DNA of 64,000 bases from Schizophyllum amplum (lineage: Eukaryota > Basidiomycota > Agaricomycetes > Agaricales > Schizophyllaceae), in NCBI GenBank assembly GCA_007026445.1, contig VDMD01000025.1:310001-374000 (forward strand). Direction: 5' to 3'. Below are positions 1-10,143 of this stretch, piece by piece. How positions within the stretch are numbered: the stretch's first letter is position 1; each line of letters starts with the position of its first letter. The translations under genes and the position numbers were made by a program. The notes under the pieces are model-generated. The model was given only the letters and a program-made list of their open reading frames with translations. It ran no database searches and was not told where the DNA came from.

Positions 1-973
1 CGTGATGCTGACCACGAATGTAGATTACCAACCGCAGTCCTGCAAGGCGCGCTGGGATCAGTTGAAGCTCGCCACGATTAATGGGACCATGACCTAAAGC
101 CGGTCAAAATCCTTGGCTGTTTGTCTCGCTCGGCCACCGGTGCCCCATTGGCTTTACACGGCCATCCCATCGATATACGGATGCCGTTTTGTGTCGGTTG
201 CATCATCAGGTCATGCCCATCCATTCCCGTCAACCACGGATGTCTATCCTCTTCATGATCAACATTCGTAGCATCCGTGCGCCGTTCTAAGCATCGATAC
301 TTGTCCAGCTCGTCGATACCGGCCCATCCCCTCCCACCCCAAGTACCTGCCTTCGTGCCTGCAGCTCTAGCAGGTGCAGGCCTGCCGCGTAAAATTCGCC
401 AATACTCGACTACATTAGATCATGTACATAGTCCAGCACGTATCCGGATTGTCCGTAACTTATCCTCGCAAGCACTTATATTATGTACGATACCTCAATC
501 AGATTCATTGCAATCCACGCACTGCCGGTTTGTGAAGTGGCGCTTTAGACGCTACAGGCTTGACGTGGCGGTCCTTCGGGGTGCTCATCCGCTTTCTTCT
601 GCTTCCCAAGGTTCTTACTTACGGCGCTGTCCATAAATTACCTAGCAATAATATTAGGTAGGTCAAGAAATGGTAGTTTGTACATCAGGGCCTCTAGAGG
701 ATAGCGGGTGAGAACGGATGGCGCGATCCCATATACAATGCCCATCGCCGCCCTGTCCCGCAGCGTCAAGAATTCCGTATCCCAAGCCCAATTCCCCATC
801 CGCCCCGCGCTACGTCGTAGCCTCCCCGGCGCGGGGGTCTCCATCATTTGAATAACGACGTCCCTAGCCCAACACAACAAGTCAGCACACGGCCATTTCA
901 AAAACTGCTTGCCAGAGCCCACCACCGTGCCCAGCTCACCTTTTGCGCAGATCAGGAGGAGGGGGTCGGCGCG
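1..973. other. Left-edge stretch without a recognisable gene
   Basis: Open frames here (for example 277-636 on + and 638-925 on -) are short, low in recognisable motifs and overlap one another. The minus-strand frame at 638-925 could be a downstream exon of the bZIP gene, but I see no splice pair that clearly joins them. Nothing else is supported. Confidence 0.5.
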
Positions 974-1504
974 CTACGCGCGGAAGGCGGGCGGGGGAGG
1001 CGGGTAGCCGGGGGGCATCTTGTACGTGGAGTGCGGCGGGGGGCCCGGGGGAGGGGGGTACTGGCCCGCGAGCTGGATGCCCCCCGGCGCGCCGTTCATC
1101 GCCCACGGGGCGGGGTCCATGATGCGTTGAAGATGCGGGGGCGGCGGGGGCGGCTGGGGGGCGAGTCCCAGCGCCATGGAGGGGGGCGAGAGCGACGATG
1201 CGCGCTGTTCTGCGCCGGGGGCGGGGGCGATCTGCGGCTGGCCCTGCCCCTCCGCCTGCTCGGAGCCCTGGCGCGGCTTCGGGGGGTTCTTGCCCGTGGG
1301 GCCCGAGCCGAGCGGGGGGCGATAGGCGGGGGGCAGGTTGAGCGCGCGGCGGAGCGCGTTGTTCTCCTCCTCGAGTTCGGTCATGCGGGCTTCGAGCTCC
1401 TGCAGGTGCGCGGCGCGGCGGGCGCGGAAGGCGCGCTGGGCGTCGCGCGCCCGGTTCGGCGGCAGGTTGTCGTTGCGCTTGCGGCCTCGCTTGGCTGTCG
1501 ACAT
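974..1504 (-). CDS. bZIP transcription factor
   Basis: This is a single open exon of about 176 residues starting at the ATG at 1504. The longer open frame upstream would need a GTG start. Residues 1-10 are basic (MSTAKRGRKR). They are followed by a bZIP basic region of the form N-R-A-R-D-A-Q-R-A-F-R-A-R-R and then a leucine-zipper-like heptad run (LQELEARMTELEEENNALRR). The remainder is Pro/Gln/Ala-rich and ends in a polyproline tail, typical of a disordered activation segment. The N-R-x-x-x-A-Q-R-A-F-R pattern is that of fungal AP-1/Hap4-like bZIP factors, which bind DNA as dimers in the nucleus. Missing exons on either side cannot be excluded. The target genes cannot be read from sequence. 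Confidence 0.75.
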   Translation of the reverse strand: MSTAKRGRKRNDNLPPNRARDAQRAFRARRAAHLQELEARMTELEEENNALRRALNLPPAYRPPLGSGPTGKNPPKPRQGSEQAEGQGQPQIAPAPGAEQRASSLSPPSMALGLAPQPPPPPPHLQRIMDPAPWAMNGAPGGIQLAGQYPPPPGPPPHSTYKMPPGYPPPPPAFRA

Positions 1505-1688
1505 CGGCTGAATAGGAGCGGCAGAGCCATCGCTCAACGCCGCCACCGTTTTCCGCAGTTTGTGGCGTCCTTGTCACGTCACACTCGGCCACCAGAGTCC
1601 CCCCTGAACTTGTGGTTCAAGTTGTACGGAAACGCTACTTGAAGCTTGAAGCTTGATACATGGTATGGTACAGAGTGGTAAATAACGT

Positions 1689-3486
1689 TCATCGTCCGAC
1701 ATTGCAAACCTCAGTCTTCTCAATCAGCTCATCCACGATGGGATCTATCGCGTCTGTCGCAAGGTAATGCGCCTTGTCCATCGCCTACGAGCACTGTCAG
1801 CCTGCACCCTTACTCGGAAACCCTCTCACCATCAGCTCCAACGTATGCGCCTCCGTCAGCGCAAACTGGTCTATGACAGCCCACCCGTGCGCGCGCACCA
1901 GGCTCGCAGAAACGGCGGAAAGGAAACCCTGCCTCGTACTTGTCCTCTTGTCATTGAACTTGCGCGGGTGCTCGTCCCGGCGAGGCGCCATGGCCGGGGT
2001 GGTCATAAAGATCAAACGCGGTGGCTTCGACGAGAAATCACATTCGTCGATCATGTTCAGCAGCGTCGTCAGGTAGGTGATGAATTTGGAAGTGGATTGG
2101 AAGTGCGCGCCCTACACAACTGGTGTCAGAAGGCAACGGGTATACGCACACGCACAACAACTTACGACGGAGACTGCAAAAACGTCGATGCCGTCAAGGA
2201 GCGTAACTAATGCCGCACAAGACGCAGTAGCGTCCTTGAGTACCGGATCCCTGCGCCAACATGAGGAAGTGGCATTGAATGCAAGCGTTAAACTCACCAC
2301 TTGAACGCCAAGTCGAGGGCATCCACGGTATCGTTTTTGTCATGTGCCTTCTCGCTAACAAGCAGTATTTCTGTCTTCCCAGATAGCCGGTGCACCATCG
2401 CGTCGTACGCGATGCGCCCGTGGCTGTCGCCCTTCGGTTGCCACTGTCAGCCACTGACCACAAAGAGAAATAATAAGCGAAACTAACGATAACCAAAATC
2501 TTAGCAGCTTGTCTTGTGCACAGCGAGGGATCACCATAACGCAACCCGGCGTGGCGGAAGCGACAACCCTCCGGAACGAAGCGGTAGCGACCGTAAACCG
2601 GGCGCTTGAGTACGCCGAAATAGGGTACTGCTGCGTTGAGCGCATCGAGCGGGTGTTGAGGAACGTATACGCCCGGGATGGGTTCATCACCCGTGCACGG
2701 TGGGAGGAAGTCATCTAACGAGTGATGGGGATCTGGGTGGTCACCTAGTGCGAGGACGTCGCGAGAGTGATCCTGCATGGGTGCGGAGTACGTCGGGCAG
2801 CCCGACGGGCATATGTCGAGTGCGACCAGCTTGGAGAAGAGCGGTCGATCGAGAACCTCGGCCCAGGATTTGTTGTGCTCATTGTACGCGTTGTAGTTCT
2901 ATGGAGAATGTGATTGGTGTCCGCATCGACCACTGAACAACGGTAAGGCTGGCTGGCTGCATACCTCGAAGTAGTGCGCCGCGTTCAGGTAGACGCGGCC
3001 CGCGTTCTGCAGCGCAATATCGAAGCGGTATGAGCATGCGCCTTCATGCACGGCGTGCTCAGTGCCGAGGCGCTGCACGCCGTCGACGCGAAGGAAGAAC
3101 CCGTCGGGCCCGCGCTCGTCACGCATCCAGGCCGCCCATGGCTCCTCCTCAGAAGGGTCTTGCAAATTCGACCTGAGCGCGGCCTCGCACGCCACGGGGT
3201 CCGTCCGCGATATACGCAGCGTGAACGCATCGCATGCCCTCGGCGAGCGGCAAAGCTCGACACGGAAGTCGTCCAGCGCGCTGGGTATCTCCTCGCACCG
3301 CCGCACATTCCTGAAGACGGGAGGAGGCGGGCGGTCTGGCCAGGGGCATGCGTCGCGGAAGGGCATGGGTATGTTGAGGTCCGCGAAGAGTGGGGGTATA
3401 CGCGCGGCATCCCGGTACAGGACGAAGGCGAGCGCTCCACCGACGATAAACGCGCAGGTGGCGGGCAGCAGGCGGAGGGGAGGCAT
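1689..3486 (-). CDS. SGNH/PC-esterase-like type II membrane protein
   Basis: I reconstruct six exons (about 500 residues) with in-phase introns. The first exon runs 3486-2965 and begins with a signal-anchor helix at about residues 5-25, so the protein probably sits in the secretory pathway with a lumenal catalytic part. A Cys-rich ectodomain follows. After the motif RYRFVPEGCRFRH comes a splice and then GDSHGRIAYD near 2420-2440, the block I nucleophile of SGNH hydrolases. The last exon carries DKAHY near 1755-1770, matching the block V D-x-x-H. GDSH plus DxxH is the layout of PC-esterase/TBL-type acyl transferases and esterases that act on glycans. The stop is the TGA at 1689-1691. The family assignment rests on these motifs; the acyl substrate is unknown. 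Confidence 0.7.
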
Positions 3487-4153
3487 GGCGACCTAAAGTC
3501 AGAGCGGGCGAGGGGCTCGCTTAGAATATAAGAGACATCGGGTCCTTTTTCGACGTCAGCATCCGTGATGGGCTTGCGGGTGAGTTAAAGCGGCACAGGC
3601 CCATGTCGCACTTGATCGAGAACAAAGCACGAGCTGACACCGAAGGCGGGATGGTCACAAGCATTCCGCAGACATTGTTGACGACGGAGTGCGCACGAAA
3701 GGCTTGTGGTAACCAGAGCAGTCGCATGCAAGAGGGTGAGCTCGTCCGTAGCGTCCGCGTCCGCGAGCGAGTCTAAGGGGATCCAGTCACATAGCTGACC
3801 ACAAAGAGGCTTGTTCCCGGCGCTTATAGAACATCCCGACGGATGCCATGGCCTCCTTTCACAGCATCGTTTGGCATAATGTTTGCACGGATGTCATGCA
3901 AAGCTTTGGAGGCAAGTGCAATGTTTGTTCAGGCTTGGTCCGCCTGGGGATCAATAACAATCACTGATCGCGTCCTTGTTCTACGCTTTCACCAACCACA
4001 AACTATTCCTCCGCTCGTTTTCTTATTGCTATCTATCGCTTTCGAAGTTCTTCTTGCGCCAGTACTCCGGGAGACTCATACTCTTGCTGCCGCCGTCTCC
4101 GTCGACCTCGATCTCATCACTCGGAGCGCTAGCCGCCGGAGCACCTACCACCC
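3487..4153. other. Divergent intergenic region
   Basis: This stretch separates the minus-strand SGNH gene from the plus-strand DUF6593 gene and presumably contains both promoters. I see no convincing ORF or repeat in it. Confidence 0.4.
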
Positions 4154-4861
4154 ATGGACCTCTACTTCCTGCCGAATAACCCTGTGCGCGCAACGATCAT
4201 CTCCGCCAACGACGTAGCGCACTTTCGCGTCACCACTCGCAACGGCGTCACCCGTGTGCAGCGGCCTGCCGAGAGCGAAGACGCGAGCATCGTCGCTGAG
4301 ATCCACTGGAATAGCTGGGAATCTCCGACGGTCGTCCAGTCACAGCTTTTGTCCAAGTACAAGCACAGCGAGGATCTGAAGGGCGTGCGCGCGACGGACT
4401 TTTTGTACAAGCGCGCGCGGTTCAGCTCGTGCGTAATCGTCGTCTGTGTCCGTGTTGGGTGACATAGCTGACTTCAACGGCTCGTAGATCCCGGTACTTC
4501 GTAGGAAATGACGGTCAAGAATATCGGTGGAAGACCATCCCTCGGGCGGGTCTTGTGGTGCGTGGCTCATTACCCCCGTCGACCTCCCATCCGATGCATC
4601 CTCCCACAGCTAACGCAGATCGACACCTCAGAGGAGGTCGCCCGGTTTTTCACTACCGTCCCCGAGGAGGGTGTCTTCAAGGGCGAGCGGCGCATGACTC
4701 TCCGCATTCAGGCCTGCAACCTCGACGTCGAGCTCATCTTCCTGACATTCTTGATCCTGGAGAAGAAACGGAGGGACGGGATGGATGGCAGCCGATCCTG
4801 CGCGCATGACGAAGACCCTCAGGGCGATGGGGGTGAGGATGGCGGTAGCGGCAGCGGCTAG
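4154..4861 (+). CDS. DUF6593 family protein
   Basis: There are three exons: 4154-4428, 4488-4557 and 4619-4861. Both introns keep phase: GTGCGT..GTAG at 4429-4487 and GTGCGT..GCAG at 4558-4618. The protein starts MDLYFLPNNPVRATIIS and contains alternating beta-type segments. The middle exon reads SRYFVGNDGQEYRWK, the block that marks the basidiomycete DUF6593 family, and the third exon gives a hydrophobic strand-rich stretch (VELIFLTFLILEKKRRD). The C-terminus is Asp/Gly-rich. DUF6593 proteins are lineage-expanded in mushroom-forming fungi and have no assigned biochemical role, so none is given here. Start chosen as the first in-frame ATG. Confidence 0.75.
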
Positions 4862-5497
4862 GCAATCCATGCATGGCTCTGGTCCTCTTCTGGGTGCTCT
4901 GGGTCTTCTCCGGCTCGGTATCCCTCTGGGTCGCGCACTTCTCTCTGGCTCTCTGGGACTTTGGCATTCGGGCACACTGGTTGGGACTTTGGGGACTTCT
5001 GGGGGTTGCTATCGGACAACTTGTACTATCCGCGGGCATGCTATCGGATTCGCAGGGGTGCGAGGCATACTATTGAGGCCTTCGACAGGCACCTGTTGTA
5101 CTATAGTCGTCTCTGTAATTTTATCGTACCTCTGTAAGTACTCATCCTGGTACGCAGATATTATATGTGGCTTGGCGGGAGCTATGGCATGCGCCGTTCC
5201 TAGGTCTGTCCGTGGAGCCTGAGTCGTGTAAATGTCGTGTAAATGAAGCCTGAGTCTTGTAGGTGAAGCCCGAGTGAAGCCCAAGTCTTGTTAGTGAAGC
5301 CTGGGAGAGAAAACGTCCAGATGTAAGGTGCGGTATCCAGTAAATCCGCTGTACAGTGAGTCCACCCCGAGAAAGTCGTGAAATGGAGGTGCAAGCTTCA
5401 AGGCATAGGTCAATGGATATGCATGAAGTCAGAATAAATGCAACGCATGGCAGTGAAGTAGGATAACGATCCTCGACGCACGACCAAGGTTCACCCC
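4862..5497. other. Intergenic stretch with degenerate short repeats
   Basis: No supported gene. Between about 5215 and 5310 the motif TGAAGCC(T/C)GAGTCTTGT recurs with decay (see the repeat entry). The long minus-strand open frame across this area has no recognisable protein character. Confidence 0.4.
5215..5310. repeat. Degenerate ~20-bp tandem repeat
   Basis: Four to five imperfect units built on GAAGCCTGAGTCTTGTAGT occur in succession, some shortened (a GAAGCCCGAGT unit is followed directly by GAAGCCCAAGTCTTGT). It reads as a decaying minisatellite. Confidence 0.55.
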
Positions 5498-5767
5498 TCA
5501 TCGCCCAACGGGCATCAGTGGGCTGGTGGGCACGAAGCCCCACGGCAGCTGATCGCCGGGCAGCTCGATAACGGGCGTCGTCGACCGCAACGGGCTCCCC
5601 ATCGGCGACTGCAGGGGGCCCTGCGACATCGACTGTGGCGGGCCTTGCGGCATCGACCGCGGCGCGCCTTGCGACACCGAGCGTTGCGGACCCTGCGACA
5701 CCGAGCGGAGCGGGCCCTGGACCTCCGGCGCAACCTCGCGCGGCTCGTCGGGCAGCGCGACCGACAT
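5498..5767 (-). CDS. Unassigned Ser/Pro/Gln repeat exon
   Basis: An open frame running to a stop at 5498 encodes seven or so copies of a short unit resembling GPxRSVSQ (SVSQGPQRSVSQGAPRSM and so on), preceded by an acidic proline segment. The same frame stays open upstream to about 5902 with plausible composition (TTTQSVPATSSSG). It could be a 3' exon of the neighbouring coiled-coil gene, which stops at 6004, or a small separate gene. I find no splice pair that settles this. The ATG at 5767 is only the first in this frame. Confidence 0.35.
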   Translation of the reverse strand: MSVALPDEPREVAPEVQGPLRSVSQGPQRSVSQGAPRSMPQGPPQSMSQGPLQSPMGSPLRSTTPVIELPGDQLPWGFVPTSPLMPVGR

Positions 5768-6003
5768 AGAGGGCGAAAGGTCGGGACTGAGCAGTAGCTC
5801 GTCGCGGACGGTCGATCCGGAGGACGAGGTCGCGGGTACGGACTGCGTTGTCGTCGGATTTTTCCCCCAGTTGCGGAGAGCAAGTGGTGGCCAAGGCGAG
5901 TATCACGACGAGGGCGAGCGTCGGCAACGAAGACAAGCATCGGCGACGAAGACAAGCATCGTCGTCGTTGACGGAATGCACGAAAAAAGCAAGATAAAAT
6001 TCA

Positions 6004-8289
6004 TCAGCGGGTGATCCTGCGCGCAGATGGCGGCGCGCTCACCGGCGGCTCGATCGCGATCTGCGGGATCGTGGAGGAGGTCGAGGAGCGCTGGAAGCGG
6101 CCCCGGATCCAGCCGCCGAGGCCGGAGGCGCGCTTGGAGTGCGACTGCGCAGAGCCCGAGGACGCGGAGGGCGGTTGGTCTCGGCTCCTACTGGGGGCGG
6201 GCATGGCGGGAGGCGGCTGCTGATAGGCGGTGGGCGGAGCCGGCATGGCAGGCGGCGCTGGCGGGAGGTTTTGACTCTTAAGCGTCGGCACGTATGGCGC
6301 GCTCGAGGAGTACGCCGTCAGCGGCTGCGGGAGCACAATGCGGCGCGGCTTCGTGCGCGGGCCCCCGCTGGATGGCGGGCCACTGCGACCTGAAAGCACG
6401 CTGGGCGGCCGCTGCTGCTGGGACATCCCGCTCTGCGGCCTCTGCTGGTGCGAAAAGCTTGCCTGTCTAGGTCTCTCATTCGGGACCGGCATCTGGGGTG
6501 GCGGCGGCTGCGGGGGCGGGTCAACGGGGCCAGGATTGAAATCGTACATAGAGAAGGAAAGTGCGGACAAGCGGGAAGGGGCTCTCACATTACCGCGTCG
6601 GAGGTCTGCGCCCATGCCGGCCTGCGCGTCGTCCTCGTTGTGCGCCTGCCAATCCTGCACAACCTCGTTGGAGCGGCGGCGGCGCTGCTCCTCGGGCGTG
6701 GGACGCTCTTTTTCTGGCGGCGCAGGTGGCGGTATGGGCGAGCGGCCCTCGCCGTGGCGGAGGAGGTCGTAATGGGATATGGTCGTTGACGCGTCGGACA
6801 TCGTACGCGTGCGCATGGGGAACGCATGAGATCGTGGTTGGGCGTTACTATGGGCGTAAGGGGCGTAAAGTCGTGGCGGCTCGGAATCGACCCGACGGTG
6901 CGACCGGCGGGGCTCGTGAGTGAAATAGTCCTCAGGCTGAGCAGGTTGGCCACGAGGTGAGTATATGACTTCTTCCTCGGCGTCATCGACGGGGTTAGGC
7001 GCAGCGAGTTCGTGAGGAGGAGGCAGTCGGATGGACTGCGATTCTTCGTCGAAGACGGGGATGAAATTGTCCGGAGGGAGAATGATAGATCGTTTTGACG
7101 GAGTCGGTGAGGGAATATAGGGCACGGGATATATGTTGATGTCTTCCGGTTGTTGCACCGGCTTTGCAGAACCTTGCCGCGTAGGGGGACGACCCTCCTG
7201 CCGTGTTGGTGGGCGATTTTCTTGCCTTGACACGGGGTTTGACTGGCTACGAGGGCGAGAGGGCGGGCGTACGGTTCCTGCCGATGACGGGACTCGAGGA
7301 GGAGGCACTTGCACTGGCCGCAATGGCGTAGGTGATACTATGTCTGACGGTGCTATGGATTTACGTCCCGACCTGACAGTAAAGATGGTTATAAGTGTGT
7401 GCGCTGCACAATGAACGGATCACGTACCGGGATGGTGGTCTTGAGGGCGAGTCAGAAGACGTAACTGATCCTGGGGCCTCATATGCGGTCTCCCGGTAGG
7501 CCGTCCCTGCGGGGTCGGTGTAACCCCGACGAGGTACGAAGCGCCGCCAGGACGACATTCCCGCGGCACGGGTCATGCCCTCCCTTAGCCCGTGCTCATA
7601 GCCATCGTCCCGAGCTCGTTGCACCTCGATCTGCTCAGCATACCGGCGCACGCGGTCACGGTCCCGCCTTGCGCGGTCCTCCGCGTCGACACGCGCGCGT
7701 TCCACACTGTCGCACACATTCTGCGCGCGAGCGATCTCCCTGTTGGCCGTTTCGAGCTGCAGCTTGTACAGCCGGAGTTCCTCCCTGACGGCGAGGAGCT
7801 CCTGCCTGAGCTGCGCGATCGTCGTGGCGTGCGTACGGATGACACCCTCGAGACTTGTGTTCTGGACCTGGAGCGCATTTGCGCGGGCCGTCTCCTGTGT
7901 GAGGCGCTCGTTGGTGATGACGAGCAGCGCGGCGACGGAGCCCGTTTCGGATGCACGCGACGCCGAGCGCTTCCGGGAGTGCCTGGCGAGCGAGGAAAGG
8001 ATGGAGGCGTAGCCGTCCGAGTCGTATTTGCCATTGCTGGGGGTACGGGCGCGCTTGTGTGGTTCGCGGGCCCGGGGATCAGGAGCGCTCGTCGGTCGCG
8101 GAATCGTGATGTCGAAGAGGGGGGAGGGCGGCGTGGTGTAGGTGGTGTCCTCGAACTCGCTGGGGAGAGGAAAGAACCTGGATAGATATAGCAAGTGTTG
8201 AGTGCGATGACGACAGTGTACTAGCGAGCATCGTGGCTTCATTCATACCTTTCGCTCGTATGAAAGTCATTGTTGTCGTGGACCGCCAT
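6004..8289 (-). CDS. Coiled-coil, Pro/Ser-rich low-complexity protein
   Basis: I place the start at the ATG at 8289 (MAVHDNNDFHTSER). A phase-consistent intron follows, joining to FFPLPSEFEDTTYTTPP. Exon 2 has a proline-rich N-terminus, a basic segment (HSRKRSASRASETGS), then about 130 residues of heptad-rich coiled coil (LRQELLAVREELRLYKLQ and onward). A second intron (GTACGT..GTCAG near 7375-7435) joins to RSGRKSIAPSD. The third exon is about 460 residues of Pro/Ser/Gln-rich disordered sequence with a short basic patch, GGWIRGRFQR, near the end, before a TGA at 6004. There is no catalytic domain. The architecture suggests a scaffold or cytoskeletal adaptor, but that is inference; I do not recognise the family. 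Confidence 0.65.
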
Positions 8290-8883
8290 CTGAGCTAGCT
8301 GGACAGGTCTCTAGGCTGAAATGGGAGGAAGAGGGGCGCGGGAGGAGCGTCGCGTACTTAAACGATGACTAGAGATCATCGGCGATCGTGAAGAGCGATA
8401 CTGGAGGCATAAGCTGGGCAAAGAAGATGGGAGAGCAGGACGAGCGCGTCGCCCCGTGATTCAAATCAGTGGCGATATCATCGTCGCGCGCAACCTACAC
8501 GTGCCCGAGGCATGCAAAACAGGCGGTTATGTCGGGCTATAGATGCCAGAAGGCATGATAAGACCAGTGGCGGGGCACATATGACCTGCTAATGAAGGGA
8601 GAAGACTTCGAAAGGGCTCTGAATACAGTCCAGTGGGAAGGCGTGGATGTCGAACTTTGGCCGCATGTTTGCGGTCGATTTCCAGTTCTATTCTGCGGCT
8701 CTGGGAGCATCTTTTGATATCCCAAAATGCAGAGCAAAGTCGTGGCTGCCAGCCCGGCATTTCATCGACACAACGCTCCTCATGCGCGACCTGCAGGCTG
8801 TGATTGAGTTTGAAGCAAGGTTGCGCCTCGTGTTTGTTCGATTTCGGGCCCACGGCCCGGCATCTCTCTTGCTCCTCGCCGTC
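8290..8883. other. Divergent intergenic region
   Basis: This is the promoter region between the minus-strand coiled-coil gene and the plus-strand thioredoxin-fold gene. Open frames here are short and unsupported. Confidence 0.4.
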
Positions 8884-9650
8884 ATGAGCACCGACAAGTC
8901 CATTGTATTCGAGGTCTTTTATGGCGTGTCCTCACCGTGGGCCCTACTGGGCGCGCCGAGGATGGAGGAAATTGGCAAGAAATACAATCTGACCGTGCAC
9001 CTGCGCCCCATCGTCATCATCGAAGCGAACGGTGGGATCCCACTGCGCACCCGTACAGACGCGCGTCAAGAATGTATGGCAAAGCAGGGCTCTTTCGCAG
9101 AGGAACCGATGAACTTATGACCTTCCAGATCATGCCCTCGATCTTGCACGTTGTGCGAAGAAGCTCGGCGTTCCGATGGTTCCCAAGCCGAAATTCTACC
9201 CTCCTCCACCAGGCGGCATCTCGCTCGGTGCACAGGCCATCATCCGCGTTCAAAAAATGCTGGGACGTGGACATCCGCTTGTACTGGCATTCAGCTATGC
9301 GATCCAACGCTGCATATGGATCGACGAAGGAAACTACTGCGACCTCGAGGTGCTCAAGTCACTCGGCCGGCAAGTCGGACTACCCGAGGATGTCGTCAAT
9401 AAGGCCATCGTTGATCGGAGGGGCGACTCGGAAGACGAAGGCGTCAAGGAGTGGCAGCAGAACTTGAAGGACGCGGAAGCGCTTGGTTCGTCACCTGCTT
9501 CTCGCGTAGATATCGACTGACACGAGTGCAGGAATCTTTGGAACGCCAAACTACGTTGTTAACGGCGAGATTTTCTGGGGCCAAGACCGACTAGACTTTG
9601 TCGAAGACCGCGTCAAGGAGTTGCTTGCCGCCGGGTTCAAGCCAACATAA
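8884..9650 (+). CDS. DsbA-type thioredoxin-fold protein (HCCA isomerase / kappa-GST-like)
   Basis: Three exons join cleanly: 8884-9073, 9129-9485 and 9532-9650. The first junction creates the Tyr of RQEYHALDLARC; the second creates the Gly of ALGIFGTPNYVV. The N-terminus reads IVFEVFYGVSSPWALLG, the S-S-P-W replacing the Cys-x-x-Cys of classical DsbA, as in 2-hydroxychromene-2-carboxylate isomerases and kappa-class glutathione transferases. The C-terminus has the cis-Pro loop GIFGTPNYVV followed by NGEIFWGQDRLDFVED, a hallmark of the family. The total of about 220 residues fits. Likely a glutathione-dependent isomerase or transferase in xenobiotic metabolism; the exact substrate is unknown. 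Its 3' end faces the M19 dipeptidase across a minisatellite. Confidence 0.85.
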
Positions 9651-9795
9651 CTGCATCTTGAATATTGACTGCTGAAAAAATCAGCTCTGCCGATACGTGT
9701 CTGCGTCCTGAAGCCAACCTCTGTCAATCCGAATTGCACGCGATAGCATATCGCTTAACCAACATTGCTATCTACCAGGAGTCTACCCTGTCAAA

Positions 9796-10010
9796 AGGAT
9801 TTCGGAATGCAGTCACTATCCAGCAGCGTCTTCGGAATGCAACCACTATCCAAGTGATTTCGGAATACAGCCACTATCCAGCGTTTTCGGAATGCAGCCA
9901 CTGTCCAGCAGCGTCTTCGGAATGCAACCACTATCCAAGTGTTTTCGGAATGCGGCCACTATCCAGCGTTTTCGGAATGCAGCCACTATCCTCAATGTTT
10001 TCCGAATACG
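9796..10010. repeat. Minisatellite with higher-order repeat structure
   Basis: About seven units of 27-29 bp share the core TTCGGAATGCAGCCACTATCC. The units fall into types that recur in order: A ending CAGCAGCG, B ending CAAGTG(A/T), C ending CAGCGT, then A, B, C again, then a diverged unit ending CTCAATGT and a truncated one. The array lies between two convergent 3' ends. Confidence 0.85.
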
Positions 10011-10143
10011 CCTGTCATCGTCAGCGACGTTCGGCGTCTGGTAATCAAGACTTCGCGGCATACGACATACCTATCGACCATTCTCGTCCTGGATAGCAAG
10101 GCATCGACGACTGGTACACTGCATCTGCATTCTCTTGGGACTT

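Noticed and set aside
277..636. 119-codon plus-strand frame at the left edge
   Set aside because: No family features, and composition like a random open frame.
936..1592. 218-codon minus frame overlapping the bZIP gene
   Set aside because: Pro/Arg-rich shadow; the bZIP basic region and zipper are in the frame ending at 974.
5142..5981. 279-codon minus frame
   Set aside because: Low-complexity Ala/Val/Arg composition and repeats from DNA-level tandem sequence; another frame in the same area has the more protein-like GPxRSVSQ repeat.
9796..10010. CRISPR-like array
   Set aside because: Units abut directly with no unique spacers, and the organism is eukaryotic.
9665..10096. 143-codon frame across the minisatellite
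   Set aside because: The repeat period leaves it without stops by chance; it begins inside the 3' flank of the isomerase gene.
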